A DNA stretch of 64,000 nucleotides from Bradyrhizobium daqingense (GTDB taxonomy: Bacteria > Pseudomonadota > Alphaproteobacteria > Rhizobiales > Xanthobacteraceae). The stretch is taken from the NCBI RefSeq assembly GCF_021044685.1, contig NZ_CP088014.1, forward strand, positions 5,752,001 to 5,816,000, in the 5' to 3' direction. A program made the translations under genes and the position numbers. The notes below the pieces were generated by a model. That model was not told the origin of the DNA and ran no database searches. It saw only the letters and a program-made list of their open reading frames with translations. Of this stretch, positions 1 through 9,338 are shown piece by piece. Within the stretch, counting starts at the first letter, position 1; each line of letters starts with the position of its first letter.

Positions 1-916
1 TGGTTGCCCGAAACAGCGGGTGGTCGAAGAAGTGCTTGCCCACCGGCAAATCGCGCGCAACCGCGATCCCCATCGCCTTCAGCTCCTCGGCAGGACCAAT
101 GCCCGAGCGCAACAGGATAGCCGGGCTGTGAATGGCGCCGGCGCAAAGCACGATCTGACGCGCGCTGATCTCGTGGGTGCCCTGCCCCTCGAAATGGACG
201 CGGAGACCGGTCACCCTTCCGTCGCTGATCAATCCGCGATCCACCAGCGCGTGGCCGCGGATCTCGAGATTGGCGCGGCCGCGCGCGGGCTCGAGATAGG
301 CTTCATTGGTGCTGATGCGGCGACTGTCGCGGCTGTTGATGGGATAGCAGGCGACGCCCTCGCCGTCGTGGCCATTGAGGTCGGCACACCAGGGATAGCC
401 GCTCGCCAGTGCAGCATCGCGCAAGCCGCGATCGATCGGGCCCCACTTGTCCGGTGGCGCGCGATAGACCGGCAGCGGTCCGCCGCGGCCGTGGCCCTCG
501 GCATCGCCGAACTCCAAATCATCCTCGATCACGGAGAACAGCGGCATCACCTCCCTGGCTGACCAGCCGCTGCAGCCATTGGCGGCCCATTCGTCGAACG
601 CATCTGCAACGCCGCGGATGGCGATCTGGCCGTTCATCATCGAGGAGCCGCCGAGCCCCTTGCCGCGCCAGTAGAAGCGCGGCACCTGCCCGCCGACGCG
701 GCGCGACAAGAGATCGGGCCACTGCCATTTCTCCTGGTATTCGCGCTTGTGGATGATCGGGATCGGGTTCGGCGTCCGCACTTCCCAGGGCGCCTCGTCG
801 GCACGCCAGTCGCGCCCCGCTTCGAGCAGCAGGACGCGCCGTGCGGGATCCTCCGAGAGCCTTGCCGCCACGGCAGCGCCGGCAGAGCCGCCGCCCACAA
901 CAATGACATCGTACAT
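1..916 (-). CDS. GMC-family FAD oxidoreductase, N-terminal part (cut by window edge)
   Basis: A glucose-methanol-choline type flavoprotein that would oxidise an alcohol or related substrate with FAD. The reading frame is open from the ATG at 916 to the window edge, about 305 codons of a protein that is usually 530-560 residues. Directly after the start comes the dinucleotide-binding motif GGGSAG followed by AARLSEDP, and around residue 85-100 the family signature GLGGSS...N...RG is present. The catalytic C-terminal half with its His-Asn or His-His pair lies outside the window. The start is only 4 bases after the stop of the upstream ABC binding protein gene, so the two are probably co-transcribed and the imported compound may be related to the oxidised substrate; that link is inference. 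The substrate cannot be told from sequence. Confidence 0.9.
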   Translation of the reverse strand, partial: MYDVIVVGGGSAGAAVAARLSEDPARRVLLLEAGRDWRADEAPWEVRTPNPIPIIHKREYQEKWQWPDLLSRRVGGQVPRFYWRGKGLGGSSMMNGQIAIRGVADAFDEWAANGCSGWSAREVMPLFSVIEDDLEFGDAEGHGRGGPLPVYRAPPDKWGPIDRGLRDAALASGYPWCADLNGHDGEGVACYPINSRDSRRISTNEAYLEPARGRANLEIRGHALVDRGLISDGRVTGLRVHFEGQGTHEISARQIVLCAGAIHSPAILLRSGIGPAEELKAMGIAVARDLPVGKHFFDHPLFRAT

Positions 917-920
917 CGCG

Positions 921-2471
921 CTATTTCTCAACGTTCCAGAACACGGGGATGGCAGACGGTATCAGACCGCGCAAGGTGGCGCGATAGGCGGCCGGCTGGG
1001 CGAACTGCCCCCATGGAATGGCCGGCGCCTGATCGTACATCACGGCCTGGATCTCGCCCGCGATCTTCTTGCGATCCTCCTCTGCCGGGGCCTTGGCGAA
1101 GGCTTCCATCAGAGGTGTGATGCGCGCATCGCACTGCCAGCCGGTGAAATCGGCGCAGTTGAAGGCGACCATCACATTGGTCAGCGGCGAGCCGAGGTCG
1201 AAACCACCGGCATGGACGCCATAGACGCTCCAGCCCTCCTTCTTGGCGCGGCGGGCCAACACGCTCGCCCAATCCATCACCTGGAGATCGACGTTGAAGC
1301 CAGCCGCCTTAAGCCGCTCGGCCAGCACCTGCGCCGATACACGCGGCGCTTCGAGGTCGTTGGCCTCCATGACCACAACGGGCTCGCCGGCATATTTAGT
1401 TGCCTTCAGCGCAGCCTTCGCCGCCTCGATCGACGGCTTTGCAGCGGCTTCCGTGCCAGCCTTGCTTTCGTAGGTCGTGCCGCAAGTGAAGTATGTCGCG
1501 CAGGGCGTTGCGTATTTCGCATCGAGCCCGAGGGCGTCCAGCACCTCGCGCTGATCGACCAGCTTCCACAGCACGCGCCGGATCGCGGGATCATCGAACG
1601 GTTTTGATGCGGCGTTGAGGCGATAGGCACCGGCGAACATGTTGCCGCCGGTGAAATTGACCAGCTTGACGCGGGCGTTCTTCTCCAGCTGCGGCAACAG
1701 ATCGAAGGGTGCGTATTGCATGAAGTCGATCTCGCCGGCCTGCAGCGCGGATGCGGCGGTCGAACCATCAGGGATGACGCGGATCTCGAGCGTATCGATG
1801 TTGACGAGCTTGCCGCCGGCGAGGAAATCGGCGGGCTCGGGACGCGGAACATAGTCGGCGAATCTCTTTAGGACCATGCGATCGCCGGTGCGGTGATCGG
1901 CCTTGCTGTAGACAAACGGGCCGGAGCCGATGATCTCGGTGATGCGCTGGTCCCCGGGCGTCTTCGCGATGCGCTCCGGCATCATGAAGGCGACGGGGCT
2001 GACGGGATTGCCGAGCGCATCGATGACGAGGCCGGAGGGCTCCTTCAGCGTCAGCACGAAGGTTTTCGCATTCGTCGGCTCAAGCGAAGCCGTGATCGCA
2101 AAAATGCGGCGGCCGAGCGCGCTGCGGGTGCCCCAGCGGCGCAGCGAGGCCACGCAATCGGCCGCGGTGACCGGCTGGCCGTCATGCCACTTCAGGCCGT
2201 CGCGCAGCGTGAAGCTATAGGTCAATCCGTCCGCGGAGACCTTCCAGTCCTGCACCATCTGCGGCTTGATATCGCCCTTGGAGTCCTTCGCAAACAGCGT
2301 GTCGAACACCATGAAGCCGAACGTGCGCGAGATATAGGCCGTGGAGAAATGCGGATCGAGCGTGACGATCTCCGCCTCGAGCACCGCGACGAGACTGCCC
2401 GCCGCATGCGCCGGCGCTCCGACCATGGCGAGGCCGACGAGCGCCGGAATGAAAGCCTTCAGTTTGAACAT
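921..2471 (-). CDS. ABC transporter substrate-binding protein, peptide/nickel (family 5) type
   Basis: Periplasmic binding protein of an ABC importer of the DppA/OppA class (SBP_bac_5), 516 residues. The chosen ATG gives a typical Sec signal peptide (Met-Phe-Lys-Leu-Lys, a hydrophobic core, cleavage after AHA at about residue 23); an upstream in-frame start would place extra residues before the signal and is unlikely. The body has the usual features: LDPHFSTAY near the mature N terminus, WKVSADGLTYSFTLRDGLKWHDG around residue 70-90, and a C-terminal region ending in FWNVEK. No permease or ATPase genes are visible next to it, so they must lie elsewhere or downstream of the oxidoreductase. Ligand unknown; peptides, opines or other small organics are all possible for this class. 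The ribosome binding site is weak. Confidence 0.88.
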   Translation of the reverse strand: MFKLKAFIPALVGLAMVGAPAHAAGSLVAVLEAEIVTLDPHFSTAYISRTFGFMVFDTLFAKDSKGDIKPQMVQDWKVSADGLTYSFTLRDGLKWHDGQPVTAADCVASLRRWGTRSALGRRIFAITASLEPTNAKTFVLTLKEPSGLVIDALGNPVSPVAFMMPERIAKTPGDQRITEIIGSGPFVYSKADHRTGDRMVLKRFADYVPRPEPADFLAGGKLVNIDTLEIRVIPDGSTAASALQAGEIDFMQYAPFDLLPQLEKNARVKLVNFTGGNMFAGAYRLNAASKPFDDPAIRRVLWKLVDQREVLDALGLDAKYATPCATYFTCGTTYESKAGTEAAAKPSIEAAKAALKATKYAGEPVVVMEANDLEAPRVSAQVLAERLKAAGFNVDLQVMDWASVLARRAKKEGWSVYGVHAGGFDLGSPLTNVMVAFNCADFTGWQCDARITPLMEAFAKAPAEEDRKKIAGEIQAVMYDQAPAIPWGQFAQPAAYRATLRGLIPSAIPVFWNVEK

Positions 2472-2614
2472 TGGTGAATTTTTGCCTTTTTGACTGAAAC
2501 GATCGCAGTCACCAGCAAAAAGCAATGTTCGTGCCCGCACGTATGCGTTCCCGACTATCTGCCACGCGTTTGCGGGCTAAGGATATCAGTTGGAGGAACG
2601 TGACTGCTACCTCT

Positions 2615-2685
2615 CGTCATTGCGAGCGTGGCGAAGCAATCCAGAGTCTTTCCGCGGAAGTCCGGATTGTGCATTCGCAATGACG
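2615..2685. repeat. Dispersed palindromic repeat, family A (copy 1)
   Basis: An imperfect palindrome that opens with CGTCATTGCGAGCG and closes with the reverse CGCAATGACG, with GCAATCCAGAGTC and GTCCGGATTG as inner arms. A longer relative lies at 50,766-50,888. It sits between the ABC binding protein and parC with no reading frame of its own. Confidence 0.75.
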
Positions 2686-2778
2686 CGGTAAGGGTAGCGC
2701 CTCATCCATCAGTATCATCGCGCGGGTAGGCGGGCGATCCGGTACTCCGTGACGCCAACAATTGAACCGAGAAGCCGC

Positions 2779-2815
2779 GGCGTACTGGATGCCCCGCCTT
2801 CGCGGGGCACGACAC
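2779..2815. repeat. GC-rich hairpin, repeat-like, downstream of parC
   Basis: GCCCCGC (2791-2797) pairs with GCGGGGC (2802-2808) around a CTTC loop. It lies about 33 bases beyond the parC stop on the minus strand, where it could aid termination, but no T-run follows it. The flanks GTACTGGAT and CACGAC resemble a dispersed repeat. Together with 2,615-2,685 it accounts for most of the 370-base gap 2,472-2,840; nothing coding is visible there. Confidence 0.5.
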
Positions 2816-2840
2816 CATTGTTGTAGCGGGTGACCGCGCC

Positions 2841-5099
2841 CTACCCGATCCCCCGACCGAACTTGTTCGACTTCGGGAATCCCTTCGGCGGCAGGCGGCC
2901 GGCGTCGGCGCGGGTGCCTTGCCACTCCGCGAGCTCCTTCATGGTCGCCGAGAATTCACGACCTGCGGAGTCCTTCCAGGTCAGGCCCGCCTTGGCGTCG
3001 AACACGGCGACATCAGAGAGGCCGCCGTCCTTGTACTTCTGCAGGCGCACGCCGCGGCCGCGGGCCATCTCCGGCATCTGGTCGAGCGGGAAGACCAGCA
3101 TCTTGCGGTTGTCGCCGATGACCGCGACGGTGTCACCGAGCACTTCGGTGATCGCGCGCGCCTCGTTCGGCATGTCGACGTTGAGGACCTGCTTGCCCTT
3201 CTTGGTGGTGCCGACGCAATCGTCCTCGTTGACGATGAAGCCCTGACCCTCATGGCTCGCGACCAGGAATTTGCGTCCGCCCTTGTGCACGAACAGCGCG
3301 ACGGGCGCGGCCTCCTGCTCGAGGTCGATGAACAGGCGGATCGGCTCGCCATGGCCGCGGCCGCCCGGAAGCTTGGCGACATCGAGCGAGTAGAACTTGC
3401 CGTTGGTGGCGAACAGCAGCAGCTTCGAGGTGGTCTCGGCGAAGAAGGCGAAGCCAAGCTTGTCGTCCTGCTTGAAGGCGAGCCCCGAGAGATCCTCGAC
3501 ATGGCCCTTCAAGGTGCGGATCCAGCCCTTGTCGGAGACGACGACCGTCACCGGTTCGCGCTCGACGAGGGCTTCCTCCATCGCGGCGAGATCGTGCTCG
3601 GGCGCGTCGGCAAAGGTGGTGCGGCGCTTGCCAAGCGGCGTCTTCGGCCCGAACATGTCGCGGACCTTGCCGACCTGCTCGCTGACCTTTTTCCACTGCT
3701 CGGGCTCGGAGGCCAGCAGGGCCCCGATGCCCTTCAGCTCCTTTCGCAGATCCTTGTCCTCGGTGCGGATCTCCATTTCCTCGAGCTTGCGCAGATTGCG
3801 CAGCCGCATATTGAGGATGGAGTCGGCTTGCAACTCCGTGAGCTTGAACGCCTTGATCAAGGCTGGCTTTGGCTCATCCTCGGTACGAATGATCCGGATC
3901 ACCTCGTCGATGTTGAGGTAGGCGATCAGCAGGCCGCCGAGAATTTCGAGCCGGTGTTCGATCTCGCCCTTGCGGTGATTGGTGCGTCGGATCAGCACGT
4001 CGCGCAGATGGTCGAGCCATTCGCGCAAGCACTCCGCGAGCCCCACGACCTTGGGGATGCGGCCCTTGATCAGCACGTTGAGATTCAGCGGAATCTTGTT
4101 TTCGAGTTCGGTCAGCCGAAACAGCGATTCCATCATCAGTGCGGGATCGACGTTCTTCGACTTCGGCTCGATGACGATGCGGACGTCTTCGGCCGATTCG
4201 TCCCTGATGTCGCCGACCAGCGGCAGCTTTTTCTGGTCAAGCAGTTCGGCAACCCGCTCGATCAGGCGCGACTTCTGCACAAGGAACGGGATCTCAGTGA
4301 CGACGACGACCCAGGTGCCGCGTGCGCCCTCCTCCTGCTCCCACCGCGCACGAACGCGGAACGAGCCGCGGCCGGTGGTGTAGGCTTCAGCGATGGCCTG
4401 CTTGGAATCGACGCAGATGCCGCCGGTCGGGAAGTCCGGGCCCTTGACCCACTTCATCAGCGCCTTCGACTTCGCGTCGGGCTTCTCGATCAGGTGCAGC
4501 GCGGCATCGCACAGCTCGGCGGCGTTGTGCGGCGGGATCGAGGTGGCCATGCCGACCGCGATGCCTTGCGCACCATTGGCGAGCAGGTTCGGGAAGCCGC
4601 CGGGCAGGACAACCGGCTCCTTGCCGCTGGCGTCGTAGGTCGGCTTCAACTCGACGCCGTCCTCATCGATCCCGTCCAGAAGCAGCCGAGCCACATCGGT
4701 CAGGCGCGCTTCCGTGTAGCGCATGGCTGCCGGGTTATCGCCATCGATGTTGCCGAAATTGCCCTGGCCGTCGACGAGTGGATAACGTGAGCTGAAATCC
4801 TGCGCGAGGCGCACCATGGCGTCATAGATCGCCTGGTCGCCATGGGGATGGTAGGAGCCCATCACCTCGCCGACGATCTTCGCGGACTTCTTGGGAATGA
4901 CGCCGGGGTCAAGCCTGAGCAGGCGCATGCCGTAAAGGATGCGGCGGTGGACCGGCTTCAGGCCGTCGCGCGCGTCCGGCAGCGCGCGGTGCATGATGGT
5001 GGAGAGCGCATAGGCGAGATAGCGCTCTTCCAGCGCTTCACGCAGCGGCACCTCGTGAATTTCGGCCGGTTCTTCCGGCGGAACGATTCGTTTTCCCAT
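2841..5099 (-). CDS. parC: DNA topoisomerase IV subunit A
   Basis: ParC, the DNA-cutting subunit of topoisomerase IV, which with ParE decatenates daughter chromosomes. 752 residues, normal for the alphaproteobacterial protein. The 5Y-CAP region holds [13 protein letters not shown] (41-53), [13 protein letters not shown] (83-95) and the catalytic tyrosine Y128 in [11 protein letters not shown]. The C-terminal beta-propeller region contains several blade-like repeats but is shorter than GyrA's. It is assigned ParC rather than GyrA because the start is [11 protein letters not shown], no clean GyrA box is visible, and the protein is short. At the quinolone contact position equivalent to E. coli ParC Ser80 there is a glutamine (Q89), and Asp93 replaces Glu84. 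It is the last gene of the rpoZ-to-parC minus-strand block. Confidence 0.95.
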   Translation of the reverse strand: MGKRIVPPEEPAEIHEVPLREALEERYLAYALSTIMHRALPDARDGLKPVHRRILYGMRLLRLDPGVIPKKSAKIVGEVMGSYHPHGDQAIYDAMVRLAQDFSSRYPLVDGQGNFGNIDGDNPAAMRYTEARLTDVARLLLDGIDEDGVELKPTYDASGKEPVVLPGGFPNLLANGAQGIAVGMATSIPPHNAAELCDAALHLIEKPDAKSKALMKWVKGPDFPTGGICVDSKQAIAEAYTTGRGSFRVRARWEQEEGARGTWVVVVTEIPFLVQKSRLIERVAELLDQKKLPLVGDIRDESAEDVRIVIEPKSKNVDPALMMESLFRLTELENKIPLNLNVLIKGRIPKVVGLAECLREWLDHLRDVLIRRTNHRKGEIEHRLEILGGLLIAYLNIDEVIRIIRTEDEPKPALIKAFKLTELQADSILNMRLRNLRKLEEMEIRTEDKDLRKELKGIGALLASEPEQWKKVSEQVGKVRDMFGPKTPLGKRRTTFADAPEHDLAAMEEALVEREPVTVVVSDKGWIRTLKGHVEDLSGLAFKQDDKLGFAFFAETTSKLLLFATNGKFYSLDVAKLPGGRGHGEPIRLFIDLEQEAAPVALFVHKGGRKFLVASHEGQGFIVNEDDCVGTTKKGKQVLNVDMPNEARAITEVLGDTVAVIGDNRKMLVFPLDQMPEMARGRGVRLQKYKDGGLSDVAVFDAKAGLTWKDSAGREFSATMKELAEWQGTRADAGRLPPKGFPKSNKFGRGIG

Positions 5100-5159
5100 G
5101 CCGCCCGGTTAAACCGTGGAAGCGAATCGGGCAAGGATCGAATGTTCCCTGTGGGCGGC

Positions 5160-5447
5160 CTAGTGGCCCGCCCAGCCAGCCGTCACAGGCGGGGTCTTGG
5201 CCTGCCCAGGCGCCTGAGCCGGCGCCGGCGCGTTGGTCACGCAGCGGCGCGCGGTCTCGATCTCGGCCTCGGTCGCGCCATGGGAACGCGCCCATGCCTC
5301 TGCGGCTGCAGCGGAATATTTGGCCACATAGTACCGGACCACCGTGCAGGATGCCCGGCGAAACACGCCGGGTTGCGGCTCGCCGGCCATTGCATCAGGC
5401 GCGAAAGAGAGCAGCGCCGCGGACAAGGCGAATCCCCTGATCAACAT
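5160..5447 (-). CDS. Small secreted protein of unknown function
   Basis: A 95-residue protein with a clear signal peptide (MLIRGFALSAALLSFAPDAMA, cleavage after residue 21). The mature part of about 74 residues has two cysteines (C34 and C69) that could form a disulfide, a short helical segment rich in Ala around YYVAKYSAAAAEAWARSHGATEAEIE, and a Pro/Ala-rich tail. It lies between recO and parC on the same strand, 60 bases from parC. I do not recognise a family. The combination of signal peptide, paired cysteines and coding-strand position supports a real gene; function is unknown. Confidence 0.7.
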   Translation of the reverse strand: MLIRGFALSAALLSFAPDAMAGEPQPGVFRRASCTVVRYYVAKYSAAAAEAWARSHGATEAEIETARRCVTNAPAPAQAPGQAKTPPVTAGWAGH

Positions 5448-5547
5448 TTAGGCTGTCCCCGTTGTGGAACCTGATGGCCAAGTCCGCTTGGACGGATTTC
5501 GTTCCGGGGAACTACATGTCCGTCGGCAAGGCAGAGACGCGCTCACG

Positions 5548-6300
5548 TCATGGCGCCGTTATCGCGGCTTTCGCCTGCTGCCGCATCAAGGCGTTGATGA
5601 AGCCTGCCCTTGCGTCGGAATGGCCCTGCCCGCGCGGCTCCAGCACATGGCGCAGCAGGAACAGGCCGGTGAGCCGAAAGCCGTCCTGGAGATCCTGCTC
5701 CGTGAGGTCGGTGTGTACCTCGCCTTGGCGCAGGAACGGCGGCAGACGCAACAGCCGGTCGTGCCACGGCTCGCCCGCACCGCGCGACACCGCGCCGCCG
5801 GATTTCGGCGAGACATAGATCAGGTCGGTGGTCTCGCCGGTGACGGCGCAATTCTCCAGCGCCAGGCCGAAGCCGAGCTCGGCGAGCATCGCCAGCTCGA
5901 AATGGATGACGTGCACGGCGGCGCCGCCAATATCGTCGAAATCGTCGAGCGCATGTTCAAGCTGCGCGAAGATCTCCTCATGCGGATCGCGTTCGGGCAA
6001 CAGCCGCGCAATCGAGGCGAGATGGGTGACGCCGTAGACGCCGTGCGAGGACGCCAGCAGCGTCGCCGCGCGCAGCTTCAACCCTTCGATCGCGTAGGTG
6101 CCGAGATGTTCGTCGAGCCGCGCCCGCCACACCGCACTGACGCTGTTGCCGGGCTGGAGCAGCGGCCGCATTCGCGAGCCGGCGCCACCGCGGACGAGGC
6201 CGAGATGCCGGCCGTGCGCGCGCGTCAGGAGCTCGACGATGGCGCTGGATTCGCCATGTCGCCGCACGCCCAGCACGATGCCTTCGTCGGTCCATTCCAT
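5548..6300 (-). CDS. recO: DNA repair protein RecO
   Basis: RecO, which with RecF/RecR helps load RecA on SSB-coated single-stranded DNA. 250 residues, typical length. The N-terminal OB-fold begins [18 protein letters not shown], the usual form in alphaproteobacteria, and the helical C-terminal domain ends near residue 245. The C-terminal zinc cysteines found in some RecO proteins are not present; the only cysteine is in ENCAVTG. It sits in the era-recO order common to proteobacteria, but here a membrane protein gene and a palindromic repeat (6,328-6,423) lie between era and recO. Confidence 0.95.
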   Translation of the reverse strand: MEWTDEGIVLGVRRHGESSAIVELLTRAHGRHLGLVRGGAGSRMRPLLQPGNSVSAVWRARLDEHLGTYAIEGLKLRAATLLASSHGVYGVTHLASIARLLPERDPHEEIFAQLEHALDDFDDIGGAAVHVIHFELAMLAELGFGLALENCAVTGETTDLIYVSPKSGGAVSRGAGEPWHDRLLRLPPFLRQGEVHTDLTEQDLQDGFRLTGLFLLRHVLEPRGQGHSDARAGFINALMRQQAKAAITAP

Positions 6301-6327
6301 GGGTGAAGCTTAGCGCATTTCGAGCTG

Positions 6328-6423
6328 CCGTAGGGTGGGCAAAGCGAAGCGTGCCCACCAATTTAATCGGCGGCGCGAGATGGTGGGCACGGCGCGCAAG
6401 GCGCGCCTTTGCCCGCCCTACGG
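6328..6423. repeat. Dispersed palindromic repeat, family D
   Basis: Left arm CCGTAGGGTGGGCAAAGCG, right arm beginning CGCGCCTTTGCCCGCCCTACGG, with inner arms GTGCCCACCA and TGGTGGGCAC. It lies inside the presumed era-recO operon, just upstream of recO, and could form a strong hairpin in the transcript. Confidence 0.75.
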
Positions 6424-6437
6424 CACCGCGCAAGATC

Positions 6438-6818
6438 TCACGCGTCGAACCAACCCTGCGCATCGCCGGTGAAGGAGAAATACAGCCCCATCGTGGTCAG
6501 CGCGCAGGAGACAATTTCGATCGCACTGTCGAGCTCCAAGCCCTTGGCACCGATGATCTGGCCGAGCGAGATCACCGACAGCACGAGCGCGGCCGCCAGC
6601 ACCCAGCGCGGCCAGTTCTTGCGCTGATGCGCAGCCAGCCAGACGAAATAGACCAGCAGCAGGATCATGCCGGCGGCGAGCAGGGTCGCGGTCATGATCA
6701 TCTGATCGGTCACCTCGGCGTTGGGCGTGCGGTCCTGCACCGCGACCGAGAGGGCGTCCAGCATCAACGATGCATAGAGCAGCGCTTCGAAGCGCCGGAC
6801 GTTGCTGGGCACGTTCAT
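6438..6818 (-). CDS. Four-helix inner-membrane protein of unknown function
   Basis: 126 residues with four hydrophobic segments, roughly residues 13-28, 41-61, 70-90 and 96-116, joined by short polar loops; AAHQRKNWPRW between helices 2 and 3 is the most basic loop and should face the cytoplasm. No catalytic or metal motif is visible. The start is 21 bases after the era stop, with AGGTCACCG before the ATG, so it is probably co-transcribed with era. A family name cannot be given; small integral membrane proteins of this kind occur next to era in related genomes. Confidence 0.75.
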   Translation of the reverse strand: MNVPSNVRRFEALLYASLMLDALSVAVQDRTPNAEVTDQMIMTATLLAAGMILLLVYFVWLAAHQRKNWPRWVLAAALVLSVISLGQIIGAKGLELDSAIEIVSCALTTMGLYFSFTGDAQGWFDA

Positions 6819-6839
6819 CGGTGACCTGTCTTTTCTTGG

Positions 6840-7766
6840 TTATTCCTTGGGGAAGTCCAGGCCCATCTCGCGATAGCGGTCGGGATCGTCGCCCCAGTTC
6901 TCGCGCACCTTGACGAACAGGAACAGATGCACCGGCACATCGAGGATCTGGGTCAGCTCCTTGCGCGAATCCGCGCCGATGGACTTGATGGTGGCGCCGC
7001 CCTTGCCGAGCACGATCTTGCGCTGGCTTTCGCGCTCGACAAAGATCGTCTGCTCGATGCGCACCGACTTGTCCTTGCGCTCCTCCCACTTGTCGGTTTC
7101 GACCGTGGACTGGTAGGGCAATTCCTGGTGCAGTTTCTGATAGATCTTCTCGCGCGTGATCTCGGCCGCCAGCTGCCGCATCGGCGCGTCCGACATCTGG
7201 TCCTCGGGATAGAGGAAGGGGCCCGGCGGCACCATCTCCGAAAGCGTCGTACGGATGTCGTCGACGCCGTCGCCCGAGATCGCCGCGATCATGAAGGTCC
7301 GAACGAACTTCATGCGCTCGTTGGCGGCCTGGGCCAGCGCCAGCAGTTTCTCGCGCTGGACCAGGTCGACCTTGTTGATGACGAGGATCTTGTCGTGGTT
7401 GACGCTGGCCGCCTTGGCCAGGATCGCCTCGGCCTCCTCGTCGATGCCGGTCTTGGCATCGAGCAGCACGCAGACGAGGTCGGCGTCATGCGCCCCGCTC
7501 CAGGCGGTCGAGACCATGGCGCGATCGAGCCGGCGGTTGGGCAGGAAGATGCCGGGCGTGTCGACCAGGATGATCTGCGCGTTGTTCTCGATCACGATGC
7601 CGCGGATCAGCGCGCGCGTGGTCTGCACCTTGCGCGAGACGATCGTGACCTTGGCGCCGACCAGCGCATTGACCAGTGTGGACTTGCCGACATTGGGCGC
7701 GCCGATCAGCGCAACGAAACCGCAGCGCGTTGCGGTGGGCGCCTCGCCGCTTGCTTCAGCTGTCAT
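6840..7766 (-). CDS. era: GTPase Era
   Basis: Era is an essential GTPase that binds 16S rRNA near its 3' end during 30S maturation. 308 residues from the ATG at 7766; an in-frame TTG at 7778 is possible but has poor spacing to its upstream purines. Motifs: G1 GAPNVGKST (22-30), G2 region with KVQTTR, G3 DTPG, G4 NKVD, and a C-terminal KH domain with the GxxG element in IVLGKGGATIKSIG. The gene overlaps the end of rnc by 11 bases, the conserved lepB-rnc-era order of proteobacteria, so the RNase III that cuts pre-rRNA and the GTPase that assembles the 30S are made together. Confidence 0.97.
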   Translation of the reverse strand: MTAEASGEAPTATRCGFVALIGAPNVGKSTLVNALVGAKVTIVSRKVQTTRALIRGIVIENNAQIILVDTPGIFLPNRRLDRAMVSTAWSGAHDADLVCVLLDAKTGIDEEAEAILAKAASVNHDKILVINKVDLVQREKLLALAQAANERMKFVRTFMIAAISGDGVDDIRTTLSEMVPPGPFLYPEDQMSDAPMRQLAAEITREKIYQKLHQELPYQSTVETDKWEERKDKSVRIEQTIFVERESQRKIVLGKGGATIKSIGADSRKELTQILDVPVHLFLFVKVRENWGDDPDRYREMGLDFPKE

Positions 7767-8577
7767 TGCTGCCGCCAACGCCTTCGCGTTCGATCATCAC
7801 TGATGCCGCCACCTTCTCTGCCGCGCGCTTGCTGCCGCCGATACCTTCGGCCGGGGCCAGTCCCGGCAGGTCCACGGCGACGCGGAACTGCGGATCGTGG
7901 TGCGGGCCGGTGCGCTCGACCTCGCGATAAACCGGCGTCGGCAGTCCTTTGCCTTGTGCCCATTCCTGCAGCACGGTCTTGGGATCGCGCAAGGGACGGC
8001 GCGGCTTGTGCATGCGCTCGGTCCAGTTGCGCTTGACGAATTCGGCTGCCGCCGCGTGGCCGCCGTCCAGGAAGATCGCGCCGATCACGGCCTCGCAGAT
8101 GTCGCCGAGGATGGATTTGCGCAGGCGGGCATCGGCGCTGGACCCGACCGAACCGAGCTTGATGTCGTCGAGCAGTCCGAGCGATTTGGCGACGTCGGCG
8201 CAGCTCTCCTTGCGCACGAGCTCGGCAAGGCGCTTGGACAGCTCGCCCTCATCGGCGCTTGGATAGGCGTGATAGAGCATGTCGGAGACGACGAGGCCCA
8301 GCACGTGGTCGCCGAGGAATTCCAGCCGCTGATAGCTGTCGCCGCGCTTGCGTCCCGACTTCAGCGCCGAGACATGGGTGATCGCCTGCATCAGGAGGTT
8401 CGGATCGGCGAACTTGTGGCCGATGCGCGCCTCGAGCGCGGCATTCGCATCGGTACCCTTGGCCTTGCTGCTCCGCGCCCGCTTCTTCTTCGCAGGCGCC
8501 TTCGGTGCAGCTTCGCTCTCGGGAGCGGCTTGCGCCTCGGTCGGTTGAATCGCGATGTCCTTGGCTTCGTCTTTCAT
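7756..8577 (-). CDS. rnc: Ribonuclease III
   Basis: RNase III cleaves double-stranded RNA in rRNA precursors and some mRNAs. The chosen ATG overlaps the lepB stop as ATGA (8574-8577); an upstream in-frame start would begin inside lepB. 273 residues. The catalytic signature QRLEFLGDHVLGLVV is present, followed by GDICEAVIGAIFLDGG with the second acidic pair, and a C-terminal double-stranded RNA binding domain (DPKTVLQEWAQGKG ... GGSKRAAEKVAA). An N-terminal extension of about 45 residues rich in Ala, Lys and Glu is not seen in E. coli Rnc but is usual in bradyrhizobial forms. Confidence 0.97.
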   Translation of the reverse strand: MKDEAKDIAIQPTEAQAAPESEAAPKAPAKKKRARSSKAKGTDANAALEARIGHKFADPNLLMQAITHVSALKSGRKRGDSYQRLEFLGDHVLGLVVSDMLYHAYPSADEGELSKRLAELVRKESCADVAKSLGLLDDIKLGSVGSSADARLRKSILGDICEAVIGAIFLDGGHAAAAEFVKRNWTERMHKPRRPLRDPKTVLQEWAQGKGLPTPVYREVERTGPHHDPQFRVAVDLPGLAPAEGIGGSKRAAEKVAASVMIEREGVGGSNDS

Positions 8578-9338
8578 CGGACGATATTGAAGAAACGATT
8601 CCAGCGCACCGACCACGGCCAGCGCCAAAACATCCAGGCGTGCTCGCCTTCGGCGATGGAGAAGAAGATCATCTGGGCGCGGCCGATCAGATTCTCCTGC
8701 GGCACATAGCCGACCTGGCCGAGAAAGCGGCTATCCGTCGAATTGTCCCGGTTGTCGCCCATCATGAAGAAGTGACCGGGCGGCACGTTGTAGACGTTGG
8801 TGTTGTCCATGTAGCCGTTGTCGGCGCAGTCGAGCGTCTCGTAGGATACGCCGTTCGGCAGCGTCTCCTTCCAGCGCTTCACCCGGGAGATGCCGCCGCC
8901 CTCGGAGCCGCACGGATCCTCGCCGACGAACTCGCTCATGCGCTGCCGCTCGACCGGGGCATCGTTGATGTAGAGCAGACCGTCGCGCATCTGGATGCGG
9001 TCGCCGGGAAGGCCGATCACGCGCTTGATGTAGTCGGTGGAATCGTCCTTGGGCAGGCGAAACACCACGATGTCGCCGCGGTTGGGGTCCGAGCCCCAGA
9101 TCCGCCCGGAGAACAGGTTCGGCGAAAGCGGGATCGAGTAGTGGCTATAGCCGTAGGAGTATTTCGAGACGAACAGATAGTCGCCGACCAGCAGCGTCGC
9201 CTTCATCGACCCCGAGGGGATGTTGAAGGGCTGGAACAGGAACGTGCGGATCACTAGCGCGATCAACAGAGCATGGATCACGACCCGGATCGTTTCGCCG
9301 ACGCCGCTCTCAGTTTTCGTTCCCGAAGTCACGCTCAT
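8574..9338 (-). CDS. lepB: Signal peptidase I
   Basis: Membrane serine protease that removes Sec signal peptides. 254 residues. A single N-terminal transmembrane helix (about 17-36) is followed by the catalytic serine S44 in PSGSMKATLLVGD and the general-base lysine K105 in DYIKRVIGLPGD; box E GDNRDNSTDSRFLG is near residue 190-205. It is first in the lepB-rnc-era set. The 246 bases upstream (9,339-9,584), after acpS, contain no gene and could hold a promoter for this sub-operon; an imperfect hairpin AATTCCGGC/GCCGAATT lies near 9,450-9,472. Confidence 0.97.
   Translation of the reverse strand: MSVTSGTKTESGVGETIRVVIHALLIALVIRTFLFQPFNIPSGSMKATLLVGDYLFVSKYSYGYSHYSIPLSPNLFSGRIWGSDPNRGDIVVFRLPKDDSTDYIKRVIGLPGDRIQMRDGLLYINDAPVERQRMSEFVGEDPCGSEGGGISRVKRWKETLPNGVSYETLDCADNGYMDNTNVYNVPPGHFFMMGDNRDNSTDSRFLGQVGYVPQENLIGRAQMIFFSIAEGEHAWMFWRWPWSVRWNRFFNIVR

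Noticed and set aside
2919-4790. Plus-strand frame of 623 codons
   Set aside because: Antisense of parC; composition of a shadow frame (repeated Leu/Asp/Arg runs).
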